Of a stretch of 64,000 nucleotides of DNA, positions 8,232-16,152 are shown piece after piece. The notes under the pieces were generated by a model. That model saw only the letters and a list, made by a program, of their open reading frames with translations. It had not been told where the DNA came from and searched no databases. The DNA is from Pedobacter faecalis. Its GTDB lineage: Bacteria > Bacteroidota > Bacteroidia > Sphingobacteriales > Sphingobacteriaceae. Location: contig NZ_JARXOW010000001.1 in assembly GCF_030182585.1 (NCBI RefSeq), positions 372,001-436,000 of the forward strand, in the 5' to 3' direction. Each line of letters starts with the position of its first letter. The first letter of the stretch is position 1. Position numbers and translations under genes: made by a program.

Positions 8232-8759
8232 ATGAAATGTTTTTTGTTCCACATACTTCTTTTGATATTTACTACAACCGGATTTGCACAGGTTAGCTAC
8301 ACTAGTGCCATACTCGATCAGGAACCATATTTTGCCAGGTACGCTGCCAAGCCCTCAGATTCCCTGTTTCAGAAAGATATACAGATCATACGTGGTTCTG
8401 TAAAACTCGATAGTATTGATGCTGAAATACTAAAAGCACCGGTTTTGGCTGCACTGCTTGTTGAGCAGGTGCGGAAAGGCAAGCCTGCGACATACCGCAC
8501 TATTATAGAGTTTATCACTTTGTTCAAAACAACGCCTGCGTACCAAGATTTTCGCACAGGTGTTCTCCTCTATAAGAAGTTAGAAGCCATAAAGGTAAAC
8601 CTGGATCATTGGGATGATGATAAAATGCTATTTGTGAGGCTTGGCTGGACTGAGAACGACCTTGAGGATTTTAAGAGTTTTATAGAGAAACAGCAACCAA
8701 AACAAATGACCTACAAGGATGCCTATGTCCAATACATGAAAGAAATTGAATCTCTATAA
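8232..8759 (+). CDS. Exported protein of unknown function
   Basis: About 175 residues with an N-terminal signal peptide (MKCFLFHILLLIFTTTGFAQ, cleavage after AQ expected). The mature part is acidic and helical, with no motif I recognise; it ends in a lysine/glutamine-rich helix (KQQPKQMTYKDAYVQYMKEIESL). The ATG at 8232 is preferred to the GTG three bases upstream. It is a stand-alone plus-strand gene bounded by the divergent anti-sigma-like gene and by a terminator shared with the GH97 gene. The periplasm is the likely location. I cannot assign a function. Confidence 0.7.
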   Translation: MKCFLFHILLLIFTTTGFAQVSYTSAILDQEPYFARYAAKPSDSLFQKDIQIIRGSVKLDSIDAEILKAPVLAALLVEQVRKGKPATYRTIIEFITLFKTTPAYQDFRTGVLLYKKLEAIKVNLDHWDDDKMLFVRLGWTENDLEDFKSFIEKQQPKQMTYKDAYVQYMKEIESL

Positions 8760-8764
8760 ATAAA

Positions 8765-8788
8765 GAAGGCCCCGTTTCAGGGGCCTTC
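8765..8788. terminator. Hairpin between convergent genes 8232-8759 and GH97
   Basis: GAAGGCCCC and GGGGCCTTC form a perfect 9-bp stem around GTTTCA, a few bases after the plus-strand stop and just outside the GH97 stop. Short T-rich stretches follow on the plus strand (GTTTCTTTT). It can serve both genes. Confidence 0.8.
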
Positions 8789-8805
8789 CAGAGAGTTTCT
8801 TTTAC

Positions 8806-10770
8806 TTAATTGATTACAGCAGCAAAACCACCATTACGAACCATCTTCACAGGTATCGAGTCGCCGGCTTTAACCTGTATTGTTTTCTTTCTATAATCCA
8901 TGGCCTGTCTGCCGGCATTAATTCCGTCCTCAAAGTACGTCATCGTGTACGTACGTCCCTTTTCCAGGAAGTCGAGCGCTACCGATATATTTCGCTCCTC
9001 TTTCTTGCCATTCGTCATACCGCCAATGTACCATTTGTCCCCTTTGCGTTTTGCTACAACAGCGACTTCACCTACCGTAGCTTCAAGAGCTTTTGTTTCA
9101 TCCCAAGTAGTCGGCACTTGAGTGATAAACTCAGTACATTCCTGGTTTTTATAATACAATGTCGGATTATCCGCGAGCATTTGCAATCCACTCTCAAAAA
9201 TCACGAACAATGCAAGCTGATAAGCCCTTGTGCCAATACTGGCGGCATTCGGCCGTTCGGCACGATAGACATTCGGCTGCATGCTGATCATTGCGCCCGG
9301 TGTGTAATCCATTGGGCCGACCGCATTTCGCATGAATGGAAGGAAAATACTGTTGTCAGGATAGCAGCCACCCATCTGCTCCATACCCCGCACACCTTCG
9401 TAAGAAATCACATTCGGGTATTTATATTCCAATCCCGCGGGTTTAAAGGAGCCGTGGAAATCAACAAATAGTTCATGTTTAGCGGCTTCTTTTGCAACAT
9501 TTTCATAGTAATTAACCATCCACTGATCGCTGCGATCCATAAAATCGATTTTGACACCCTTAACTCCCCAGTCTTTAAAGGTCTTAAACAAATCCATGTT
9601 GTTGTGAACAGTAAGCCATGTAAGCCACAAAACGACGCCGACATTTTTTTCTTTTCCGTAGCGGATGAGCTCATGAACATCAACTTTCGGATTTGGCGTG
9701 TAAGGATCACGCGTGCTGTTGGCCCATCCTTCATCCATGATGATGTATTTCATGCCGAACTTTGCAGCAAAATCAATATAATATTTATAAGTCTCAAGGT
9801 TGTAACCGGCAACAAAGTTTACATCCGGGCCGTAAGGGGAGGCGTCATTCCACCATTCCCAGCTCACCTGACCTGGCTTCACCCAGCTAGGGTCTTTGAT
9901 CACACTTTTCGAAGCGAGCTTCAGTGTCATGGTGTTTTCCAACAACTGCTTATCCTCTTTTGTAATCACAAAGTACCGCCACGGGAAAGTCCTTGATCCG
10001 GTTGTTTTCGCAATATAGTCGGCCTCTTTCAAGATCTTAACACTACGGTCGCCATCATCACCGAACTCAAGCGGAACTTTAGGAAAAGTTGCGGCCATGC
10101 CGTTATCACCTGTACCCTTTAAAAACATACAAGGATAGTCAGACAAATCAGATTCGCTGATCAGTACCTTATATTTCTTTTTCGTGTCAATAAGAACAGG
10201 AAGCGTAGACATCTTATTTTCCGGCTTCCAATCTTTAGAGGCCAAATGTGTGTATATCTCTTCGTAAGCTGTCTTAAACCCGCCAGCCTGTTGAAGGTGT
10301 AAGGCATACTCGCCAGGGAAATTTACAGAGAAGTCTTCGTTTAATATTTCTATCGAGCCTTTCTTCTTAGTTATAAAACGGTATGCTACACCCTCATCGA
10401 AGGCGCGGAACTCTACCGCGTAATCTCCTTTGAAATTCAGTAGCAAAGAGTTGTAGTCGTTCTTTACGGAAGCATATTTTAGCGCAATATAGGGTTTCAA
10501 AACCTCATTACCCTTAAGCCTTTTCGCGCTCAACAGTCTGGGGTTACTGCCCAGCGTTTCGTTTTTTAAATCCAGCGCAAGATGGTTTTTTTCAAGAAGA
10601 GTTTCGCCGTCGCAGGAAACCGTGTAATAAATCCTGTCGGCTATGTTGAGGGATACCTTAATTTCTCCATTCGGCGAAGACAACTCCTGTGTCTTGCTCT
10701 GGGCTTGTAAGCCCGTACAAATACCTGCAACAGCGATCAGCAGCAGTAACAATTTTTTGTTAAAATTCAT
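8806..10770 (-). CDS. Glycoside hydrolase family 97, retaining type (alpha-galactosidase-like)
   Basis: A 654-residue secreted or periplasmic enzyme with signal peptide (residues 1-24, ...CTGLQAQ). GH97 order: N-terminal beta-sandwich (about 27-290), catalytic barrel (about 290-570; SWEWWNDASPYG, YIIMDEGWA) and a C-terminal sheet domain. GH97 contains inverting alpha-glucosidases (SusB) and retaining alpha-galactosidases. Here GVKGVKIDFMDRSDQ supplies an aspartate (D409) at the nucleophile position of the retaining branch, and E464 in EGVRGME, 55 residues on, is placed like its acid/base. So alpha-galactosidase-type retaining activity is the better guess; the substrate is not proven. It is divergent from the PhoPQ-related hydrolase gene, with no SusC/D pair beside it. 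Confidence 0.9.
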   Translation of the reverse strand: MNFNKKLLLLLIAVAGICTGLQAQSKTQELSSPNGEIKVSLNIADRIYYTVSCDGETLLEKNHLALDLKNETLGSNPRLLSAKRLKGNEVLKPYIALKYASVKNDYNSLLLNFKGDYAVEFRAFDEGVAYRFITKKKGSIEILNEDFSVNFPGEYALHLQQAGGFKTAYEEIYTHLASKDWKPENKMSTLPVLIDTKKKYKVLISESDLSDYPCMFLKGTGDNGMAATFPKVPLEFGDDGDRSVKILKEADYIAKTTGSRTFPWRYFVITKEDKQLLENTMTLKLASKSVIKDPSWVKPGQVSWEWWNDASPYGPDVNFVAGYNLETYKYYIDFAAKFGMKYIIMDEGWANSTRDPYTPNPKVDVHELIRYGKEKNVGVVLWLTWLTVHNNMDLFKTFKDWGVKGVKIDFMDRSDQWMVNYYENVAKEAAKHELFVDFHGSFKPAGLEYKYPNVISYEGVRGMEQMGGCYPDNSIFLPFMRNAVGPMDYTPGAMISMQPNVYRAERPNAASIGTRAYQLALFVIFESGLQMLADNPTLYYKNQECTEFITQVPTTWDETKALEATVGEVAVVAKRKGDKWYIGGMTNGKKEERNISVALDFLEKGRTYTMTYFEDGINAGRQAMDYRKKTIQVKAGDSIPVKMVRNGGFAAVIN

Positions 10771-10880
10771 TTTGTGTTTATTGGTTGGTTAATAGATGCA
10801 TAGATATGCACGGCCTTAAAGGTAGCAATTCATTTTTATTATTCTTAAATTACCCTTCTATTAGCCCCATTAGTTTTGTT

Positions 10881-12239
10881 ATGAAACTCCATCTCCGTAC
10901 CATACGCCTGCTTTGTTTGTTTCTGCTCGGTGTTTGCCAGGCTGCCTTCACTCAGCCATCTGTTACGCCTTCCACGGCCTTAAGTCATTATGTGAACAAG
11001 GCCGACAACGCTTATCAGTGGCAGATGCGCGACAGTTACGAGGTAGGCGGCGTCAGGGCGTATCGCATACTTCTCACTTCCCAGCAGTGGCGCTCACTAA
11101 CCTGGAAGCACGAACTTATAGTTTTAGTGCCTCCTGGTAAAATAAAAGAGGATGCTCTGCTGTTCATAAGCGGTGGCAGCGTCGGAAAGGAGGGTTTGCC
11201 TAACTGGTCATCTTCAGGTGACGCTGCACTAAAGATGTTTGCAGGTATTGCCAGCCAAAACGGGGCTATTGTTTCTATGCTCAAACAAACGCCCAATCAG
11301 CCACTTTTTAACGGATTGTATGAAGATGCATTGATCTCTTATACGCTGCATCGTTACAAATCCGACAACGATTACACATGGCCTTTGCTCTTTCCCATGG
11401 TTAAGTCGGCCTGCCGTGCCATGGATGCGGTACAGGAATTTTCGAAATCTGAGCTTCAGCATTCTCTCAAGGGATTTGTCGTATCCGGGGCATCAAAGAG
11501 GGGCTGGACCACATGGCTGACCGCTGCCACGGATAGCCGCGTAAAAGGCATAGTACCAATGGTGATTGACATGCTCAACATACCTGTTAGCATGAAATAC
11601 CAAATTACCAATTGGAACGATTATAGTCCACAGATCCAGGATTATGTAAAACTAGGCCTGGTGCAGGACATGGGTTCGGGATTAAGTAATGACCTGGTAC
11701 AAATGATCGATCCCTACAGCTACAGGAAGGTCTTGACAATGCCTAAATTAATGATCATGGGAACCAACGACGAGTACTGGACCGTTGACAATGTGAAAAA
11801 CTATTTCAATGAACTTTCCGGCAACAAACAGCTTAAATACGTAGCCAATGTCGGCCATAACCTTGGTGATTTTCAGGAAGCCGCGGATGCGCTCAGCGCC
11901 TTCTTCGGATATACAGTTGACCATAAGGACTATCCGGTTTGCAGCTGGAAGTTGGCCGTGTCGCAGTCGTCCTTAAAACTCGACGTGGCCAATAGCGGCG
12001 GTAAAGTCACAGAGGTTACGTTGTGGGAGGCCAGTTCGCCCGATCGCGATTTCAGAAACGACAGATGGAGCAGCAGACCTCTTAAAATCGCTGGTGCGAA
12101 GCGGTTTATCGTCAGCGAAACCTTGCCGTCGAAAGGTTATAAGGCTTTTTATCTGGACCTGAAATATATTAATGAACAGGGGCGTGCTTACAGGCAAAGT
12201 ACCAGGGTGTTTCTGCTCGGCAGCAGCGGTGTTTTATAG
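10881..12239 (+). CDS. PhoPQ-activated pathogenicity-related (PqaA-like) alpha/beta hydrolase
   Basis: A secreted protein of about 452 residues. The start at 10881 (MKLHLRTIRLLCLFLLGV) gives a clean signal peptide ending near AFTQ; the frame is open upstream to 10785 but that extension is not signal-like. The body matches the PhoPQ_related family: WKHELIVLVPPGKIKEDALLFISGGS, then VVSGASKRGWTTWLTAATD (serine nucleophile elbow G-A-S-K-R-G), MIMGTNDEYW (acid region) and NVGHNLGDFQ (histidine). The family name comes from Salmonella pqaA; nothing here suggests pathogenicity, and an exported esterase or peptidase role is the safe reading. A TAGTTTTG box lies 2 bases before the ATG. It is divergent from GH97, with which it may share a polysaccharide-related role. 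Confidence 0.85.
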   Translation: MKLHLRTIRLLCLFLLGVCQAAFTQPSVTPSTALSHYVNKADNAYQWQMRDSYEVGGVRAYRILLTSQQWRSLTWKHELIVLVPPGKIKEDALLFISGGSVGKEGLPNWSSSGDAALKMFAGIASQNGAIVSMLKQTPNQPLFNGLYEDALISYTLHRYKSDNDYTWPLLFPMVKSACRAMDAVQEFSKSELQHSLKGFVVSGASKRGWTTWLTAATDSRVKGIVPMVIDMLNIPVSMKYQITNWNDYSPQIQDYVKLGLVQDMGSGLSNDLVQMIDPYSYRKVLTMPKLMIMGTNDEYWTVDNVKNYFNELSGNKQLKYVANVGHNLGDFQEAADALSAFFGYTVDHKDYPVCSWKLAVSQSSLKLDVANSGGKVTEVTLWEASSPDRDFRNDRWSSRPLKIAGAKRFIVSETLPSKGYKAFYLDLKYINEQGRAYRQSTRVFLLGSSGVL

Positions 12240-12289
12240 TATTCTATATAAAATCCTATATTTAGCGAATAACCAAAACCTAAATTTGA

Positions 12290-13513
12290 ATGAAAAAGTC
12301 AACCCTGACCATGTTTTCGGCATGCCTCATGATCTCTGCCTGCCTGAGTTTCAGCTGTAGTAAAAAAGAAAAGCCTACTCCCACCGAACCAGAACCAGAA
12401 AAGCCCATCAAAGAAGAGCCAAAGCCTTTGATCGAAGAAAAGGACATCACGAGTCTCGCTACTTTATTTGTCAGCACAGAAAACCAGTTCGGCAAGGCGT
12501 CCAAGGAAGGGTCGCCTAAATTGATTGATAATGATAAAGCGACAAAGTATCTTATACAATCTTACACCCCTGCATTTTACATTCAGTTTTCATTTGCTGA
12601 GCCAAAACTTATTGCGTCGTACGCATTCACGTCCGGCGATGACGCCGATGGGAGGGATCCCGAAAACTGGACCGTTACAGGTTCGCTCGATGGAAGCACC
12701 TGGGTACAGTTGGATAAGCAGGACTATGAATTCTTTCCCGAGCGTACGCAAACAAAGCGGTATTATTTTGTTAATCCTACGGCTTACAAATATTACCGGG
12801 TAAACATAACAGGAATTCGGGGAGGGGGCCTGTTCCAACTATCGGAACTCCGACTTTTCCAGATGCCATCGAACCTCCAGAAGGTGTTGCCATTCAGTAC
12901 CACGGAAACGATTACAGCGGGCAAGAACACGCTGATATTTGTTAATAAATCAAATCTTCTTACGCTTCCGGTCAAAAACGGCCTCATTAACGTTTTCAAA
13001 GAGAACTATCAGCGTATGGCCGACCTTTATAATCCTGACGCTAAAACGAAAGTGGTATTTGTCGTAGATGCGGCATACGAAGGCGTAGCCGCTGCTTTCG
13101 GTGGGGCAGTGATCCGTTACGACCCCGACTGGTTCGTAAGTAATCCGACAGACCTTGATGTAGCTACACATGAGCTAATGCATGTGGTACAGTCCTATCC
13201 CTACGTAGCCGATGCAGGCTGGGTAACTGAAGGTATCGCCGACTATGTTCGTTTTACGCATGGACTTACAAATCCGGTCGCTAAATGGACGCTGCCTGCA
13301 TTTTCAAGCAATCAGTCTTACAAAGATGCTTACCGGGTAACTGCAAGATTTTTTCTATGGCTGGAAAAAAATGGATACGAGGGCATTGTTATAAAGCTCG
13401 ATAAAAGTATGCGTACTGCAGCCTACACCACAGCAACGTTCTGGCCTGCAAATACAGGGAAGACGATCGACCAGCTTTGGGCCGATTATGCCGCTAATCC
13501 GAACCAGATTTAG
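12290..13513 (+). CDS. Lipoprotein with F5/8C carbohydrate-binding and BSP-type metallopeptidase domains
   Basis: A 407-residue lipoprotein: signal with lipobox LSFSC (lipidated C23), then a Lys/Pro/Glu linker (24-45). Residues about 55-190 form an F5/8-type C (discoidin, CBM32-like) domain (SPKLIDNDKATKYL, DPENWTVTGSLDGSTW, YKYYRVNITGIRGGGLFQLSELRLF). Residues about 200-407 match the plant-like basic secretory protein (BSP) peptidase family with the zinc motif HELMHVVQSY and a following WVTEGIADYVR glutamate. It is a likely surface metallopeptidase, perhaps directed to glycoproteins by the F5/8C module. A TAAATTTG box ends one base before the ATG. Its 3' end overlaps the convergent cytochrome gene by 20 bases. 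Confidence 0.88.
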   Translation: MKKSTLTMFSACLMISACLSFSCSKKEKPTPTEPEPEKPIKEEPKPLIEEKDITSLATLFVSTENQFGKASKEGSPKLIDNDKATKYLIQSYTPAFYIQFSFAEPKLIASYAFTSGDDADGRDPENWTVTGSLDGSTWVQLDKQDYEFFPERTQTKRYYFVNPTAYKYYRVNITGIRGGGLFQLSELRLFQMPSNLQKVLPFSTTETITAGKNTLIFVNKSNLLTLPVKNGLINVFKENYQRMADLYNPDAKTKVVFVVDAAYEGVAAAFGGAVIRYDPDWFVSNPTDLDVATHELMHVVQSYPYVADAGWVTEGIADYVRFTHGLTNPVAKWTLPAFSSNQSYKDAYRVTARFFLWLEKNGYEGIVIKLDKSMRTAAYTTATFWPANTGKTIDQLWADYAANPNQI

Positions 13514-13901
13514 TCAGATCAGATGCAACCTGCTCGGGTGTGTACATCCCTTGTTTATTGCCAAAACTATTGGTGATAAAAACAACCACCTGAGCGATGT
13601 CAATATTGGCCATATCCTCTGCTGCCGGCATTTCATTCTTACCATGTTTGATCAGTGCCGGCAGCTGATGTTTGTTAGACTTCATCCAGACGGTGTCCGT
13701 AAGCGGAGGATACAAATCAGCCAAACCCTCGCCCTTTGATCCATGGCAGTTCTGGCACTTTTTTATATAAAGGTCGCGGCCGTTGGTATAATAGATGTCC
13801 TGCTGTAATTGCTCCGTACTCTGGCAGGAGGCTGCAATGAGACAAAAAGTAAGGCAACCTCCAAGTACGCCCGCAGTCCTGAATTTAAGCCTCAGATGCA
13901 T
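13494..13901 (-). CDS. Monohaem c-type cytochrome, lipoprotein
   Basis: A 135-residue class I cytochrome c. An N-terminal signal with lipobox IAASC (C26) anchors it to a membrane; haem attaches at CQNCH (C49, C52, H53), followed by GSKGEGLADLYPPL. M91 or M97 in EMPAAEDM can be the distal ligand, and the C-terminal helix VVVFITNSFG is typical. It carries electrons in the periplasm. The SCO1-type gene lies immediately upstream on the same strand (5-base gap), a pairing that suggests a link to terminal oxidase assembly or copper. The last 20 bases overlap the 3' end of the convergent metallopeptidase gene. Confidence 0.9.
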   Translation of the reverse strand: MHLRLKFRTAGVLGGCLTFCLIAASCQSTEQLQQDIYYTNGRDLYIKKCQNCHGSKGEGLADLYPPLTDTVWMKSNKHQLPALIKHGKNEMPAAEDMANIDIAQVVVFITNSFGNKQGMYTPEQVASDLTKSGSD

Positions 13902-13906
13902 GATCG

Positions 13907-14503
13907 TTAATTCTTAACTTCTTTCAGTAAAACCGGAATATCCTTCCTTAGCTGCGCTACCTGTTTGTCATCCGTGCCGTCGTACACGCCTCTGATCTGT
14001 CTCTTGCCGTCTATCAGCACAAAGTACCCCGCATGCACGTAATTTTCTTTAGCAGTACTGTCTTCCATCACAGTAACCAGGTAGTCCTTTTCTGCAATGG
14101 TGTAAACACTGTCTTTACTGCCATACACAAACTGCCAGCGACCATCATCAACGCCGAGTTTTTTTGCGTAACGCTTCAGTGCAGAAGGCTTATCATATTT
14201 GAAATCAATAGTATGGGATAAGAACATCAGCTCAGGTCTGTCCTGAAAGTCCTCATATAGATCCTTCATATTGCGGTGCATGATCGGACATATGGTGGTG
14301 CAGGACGTGAAAAAGAAATCAGCAATGTAAATCTTGTTCCCGAAGGTTTTGTTCGTAATGGCTACACTATCCTGATTCAGGAAACTGAAGTCGGAAATCG
14401 GCTTCTGGCCTAGTACCGGCAGAGGCTTTTCTTCTTTGCACGATGGCAAAAGGATTGGGGAAGCGAGGATCAGAAGGCAGGCAAGGAAGTTAAATAATTT
14501 CAT
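13907..14503 (-). CDS. SCO1/SenC family copper chaperone, lipoprotein
   Basis: A protein of about 198 residues from the chosen start at 14503 (MKLFNFLACLLILASPILLPSC, lipobox cysteine C22); the frame extends 11 codons further upstream without signal character. The thioredoxin-like SCO domain has the copper-binding CTTIC motif (C68, C72) and the distal histidine H157 in NYVHAGYF, both intact. Also present are DFFFTSC and SHTIDFKYDKP, family blocks. SCO proteins deliver copper to, or reduce, the CuA site of cytochrome oxidase. It forms a two-gene unit with the cytochrome c gene; no oxidase subunits lie in the window. It is divergent from fabH. Confidence 0.92.
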   Translation of the reverse strand: MKLFNFLACLLILASPILLPSCKEEKPLPVLGQKPISDFSFLNQDSVAITNKTFGNKIYIADFFFTSCTTICPIMHRNMKDLYEDFQDRPELMFLSHTIDFKYDKPSALKRYAKKLGVDDGRWQFVYGSKDSVYTIAEKDYLVTVMEDSTAKENYVHAGYFVLIDGKRQIRGVYDGTDDKQVAQLRKDIPVLLKEVKN

Positions 14504-14576
14504 ATGATGTGATTTCAAAGTAAGAGAGACGCACAAATGTAGTTTGTTTTCTACAATTTAAAGTCAAGGAGTGCGT

Positions 14577-14624
14577 TACTTTTGTACCTTTGCACAAAAT
14601 TTCTGGGCAGTTGGCTAACTGCCC
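14577..14624 (+). promoter_or_regulatory. fabH promoter boxes and leader hairpin
   Basis: Two overlapping -7 type boxes, TACTTTTG (14577-14584) and TACCTTTG (14585-14592), lie upstream of fabH; no good -33 TTG sits at 19-21 bases. Downstream, GGGCAGTT (14605-14612) and AACTGCCC (14617-14624) make a perfect 8-bp hairpin in the leader without a U-tract, so it is not an obvious terminator. The ATG is at 14650. Confidence 0.5.
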
Positions 14625-14649
14625 GATTATTCATAGATACACACACTGA

Positions 14650-15666
14650 ATGAGAATAAGGAAAAACGCAGTGATTACTGCTGTTGGTGGTTACGTTCCA
14701 GATACAGTTTTGAGCAATCATGACCTTGAAAAAATGGTGGATACCAATAATGAATGGATTGTTGCGCGCACGGGGATTAAAGAAAGAAGGATTGTGAACG
14801 ATCCTGAAATTGCCACTTCAGATATGGCAGTCAAGGCTCTGAATCGGTTGATGGAGGAAGGCAATGTGTCTCCCGACGAGATAGACTGCGTTATTGTCTC
14901 CACTTCTACACCTGATTATGTGATGGTTTCTACGGGTAGCATGGTATGTGAAAAGGCCGGGCTCAAGAACGCCTGGGGTATAGATACTAACGCGGCTTGC
15001 AGCGGATTCCTTTACGCACTTACGTTGGGGGCGAGTATGATAGAAAGTGGTCGCTGTAAAAAGGTCGTGGTTATCGGTGCCGATAAAAACAGCGCAATTG
15101 TAAACTATACCGACCGCAACACTTGTATTCTCTTCGGAGATGGTGCCGGCGCAGTATTGCTTGAGCAAACAGAAGAACCCGTAGGTCTTATGGATAGCTT
15201 CTTTCGTACGGATGGGTCTGGCAAGGAAAATTTGATCGTCTCAGCTGGCGGCTCAAGGTTCCCTGCTTCACAGCAGACCCTTGACGATAAGTTACATTAC
15301 GTACGCCAGGATGGCCGGGTCGTATTCAAAGCAGCCATTCAGGGGATGACCGACACTTGTAATGAAGTGCTGAAAGCCAATGATCTTGTAAGCGCTCAGA
15401 TCAACTATCTTATACCTCATCAGGCTAACCTGCGTATTATTCAGTCGGTGGGTGAGTACCTTGGTCTGTCTGGCGATCAGGTTAAAGTAAATATAGACCG
15501 CTACGGCAACACCACAGCGGCAACAATTCCGCTTGTTCTTTGGGATTACAGAAACGATTTTAAGTATGGAGACAAGATGATCCTGACCGCCTTTGGTGCG
15601 GGATTCTCATGGGGAGCTACCTATTTGAAGTGGGGCCGGTTAAGAAGTTCGAATTCTGCGCAGTAG
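14650..15666 (+). CDS. fabH: 3-oxoacyl-[acyl-carrier-protein] synthase III (KAS III)
   Basis: A 338-residue enzyme that condenses an acyl-CoA primer with malonyl-ACP to start fatty-acid synthesis. The Cys-His-Asn triad is intact: C117 in NAACSGFLYAL, H257 in PHQANLRI and N287 in YGNTTAATIP. The family N-terminus AVGGYVPDTVLSN and GFGAGFSWGA glycine-rich end are present, and the length is standard. In this phylum primers are often branched. It stands alone here; the usual plsX or acpP neighbours are absent, so it may be a second KAS III copy rather than the housekeeping one. Upstream lie -7 type boxes and a leader hairpin. Confidence 0.94.
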   Translation: MRIRKNAVITAVGGYVPDTVLSNHDLEKMVDTNNEWIVARTGIKERRIVNDPEIATSDMAVKALNRLMEEGNVSPDEIDCVIVSTSTPDYVMVSTGSMVCEKAGLKNAWGIDTNAACSGFLYALTLGASMIESGRCKKVVVIGADKNSAIVNYTDRNTCILFGDGAGAVLLEQTEEPVGLMDSFFRTDGSGKENLIVSAGGSRFPASQQTLDDKLHYVRQDGRVVFKAAIQGMTDTCNEVLKANDLVSAQINYLIPHQANLRIIQSVGEYLGLSGDQVKVNIDRYGNTTAATIPLVLWDYRNDFKYGDKMILTAFGAGFSWGATYLKWGRLRSSNSAQ

Positions 15667-15680
15667 AATAGGTAAATCTC

Positions 15681-15710
15681 TTGTCCGAAAAATAAATCTC
15701 TCTATCTTTG
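15681..15710 (+). promoter_or_regulatory. Promoter of the small Cys protein / TonB receptor run
   Basis: TTG (15681-15683), exactly 19 bases, then TATCTTTG (15703-15710): a full match to the Bacteroidota consensus. The ATG at 15716 is only 5 bases further, about where transcription should begin, so the message would be leaderless or nearly so. Confidence 0.7.
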
Positions 15711-15715
15711 CGCAG

Positions 15716-16087
15716 ATGTTTCTAAAGCCGGTTTCCATTCTGCTGCTTATGAGTTTGCTAAGTGCGAACTTCTCGGGTTTGTGGATTTGCCTGGGCTTCA
15801 GTATGAGCCAGAAATACATCGCCCGGGAACTTTGTGTTAACAAAGACAGACCTCAGCTCCATTGCGAAGGAAAGTGCTACTTAATGAAAAAACTCAAGCA
15901 GGCTGAAGAAAAGGAACAAAAGCAGGAACGTCAGTCGCAAAAAACGCAGCTTGTCCAGGATGCAGTGATAGTGACGCAACTCAATTTCAAGCAATATTCT
16001 TTGGCGGAGCTTGATGCACACGTGCCGCCTTCTATGGGTATGCCGAGTAGTATTAAAAATTCGATATTTCATCCACCACAAGGGTGA
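15716..16087 (+). CDS. Small membrane-anchored cysteine-motif protein, possible metal binder
   Basis: A 123-residue protein: one hydrophobic N-terminal segment (residues 6-30), then the motif C40-x8-H49-C50-x3-C54 in ELCVNKDRPQLHCEGKCYL, followed by a Lys/Glu/Gln-rich helix (58-80) and a C-terminal part with scattered His. Cys/His spacing of this sort can bind a metal ion, but I know no characterised family member. It is first in a run with the TonB receptor at 16153 and the CxCC lipoprotein at 18441, and near SCO1, which makes transition-metal handling (copper is the first candidate) a reasonable but unproven idea. The start abuts a consensus promoter; the next Met (15749) would destroy most of the membrane segment. 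Confidence 0.7.
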   Translation: MFLKPVSILLLMSLLSANFSGLWICLGFSMSQKYIARELCVNKDRPQLHCEGKCYLMKKLKQAEEKEQKQERQSQKTQLVQDAVIVTQLNFKQYSLAELDAHVPPSMGMPSSIKNSIFHPPQG

Positions 16088-16102
16088 TTAACATGCTAAA
16101 GC

Positions 16103-16119
16103 GTGCCTTTTGAAGGCAC
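16103..16119. other. Intercistronic hairpin before the TonB receptor gene
   Basis: GTGCCTT and AAGGCAC pair perfectly over 7 bp around TTG in the 65-base gap between the small Cys protein and the receptor gene. No T-tract follows directly, so it is more likely an mRNA processing or stability hairpin than a terminator. Confidence 0.45.
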
Positions 16120-16152
16120 TGACAATGTTTCGAATTTTTTAATATCCTTTTC

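Noticed and set aside
10881..12239. Virulence factor (from the family name PhoPQ pathogenicity-related)
   Set aside because: The name is historical; no other virulence gene is present and the product reads as an exported alpha/beta hydrolase.
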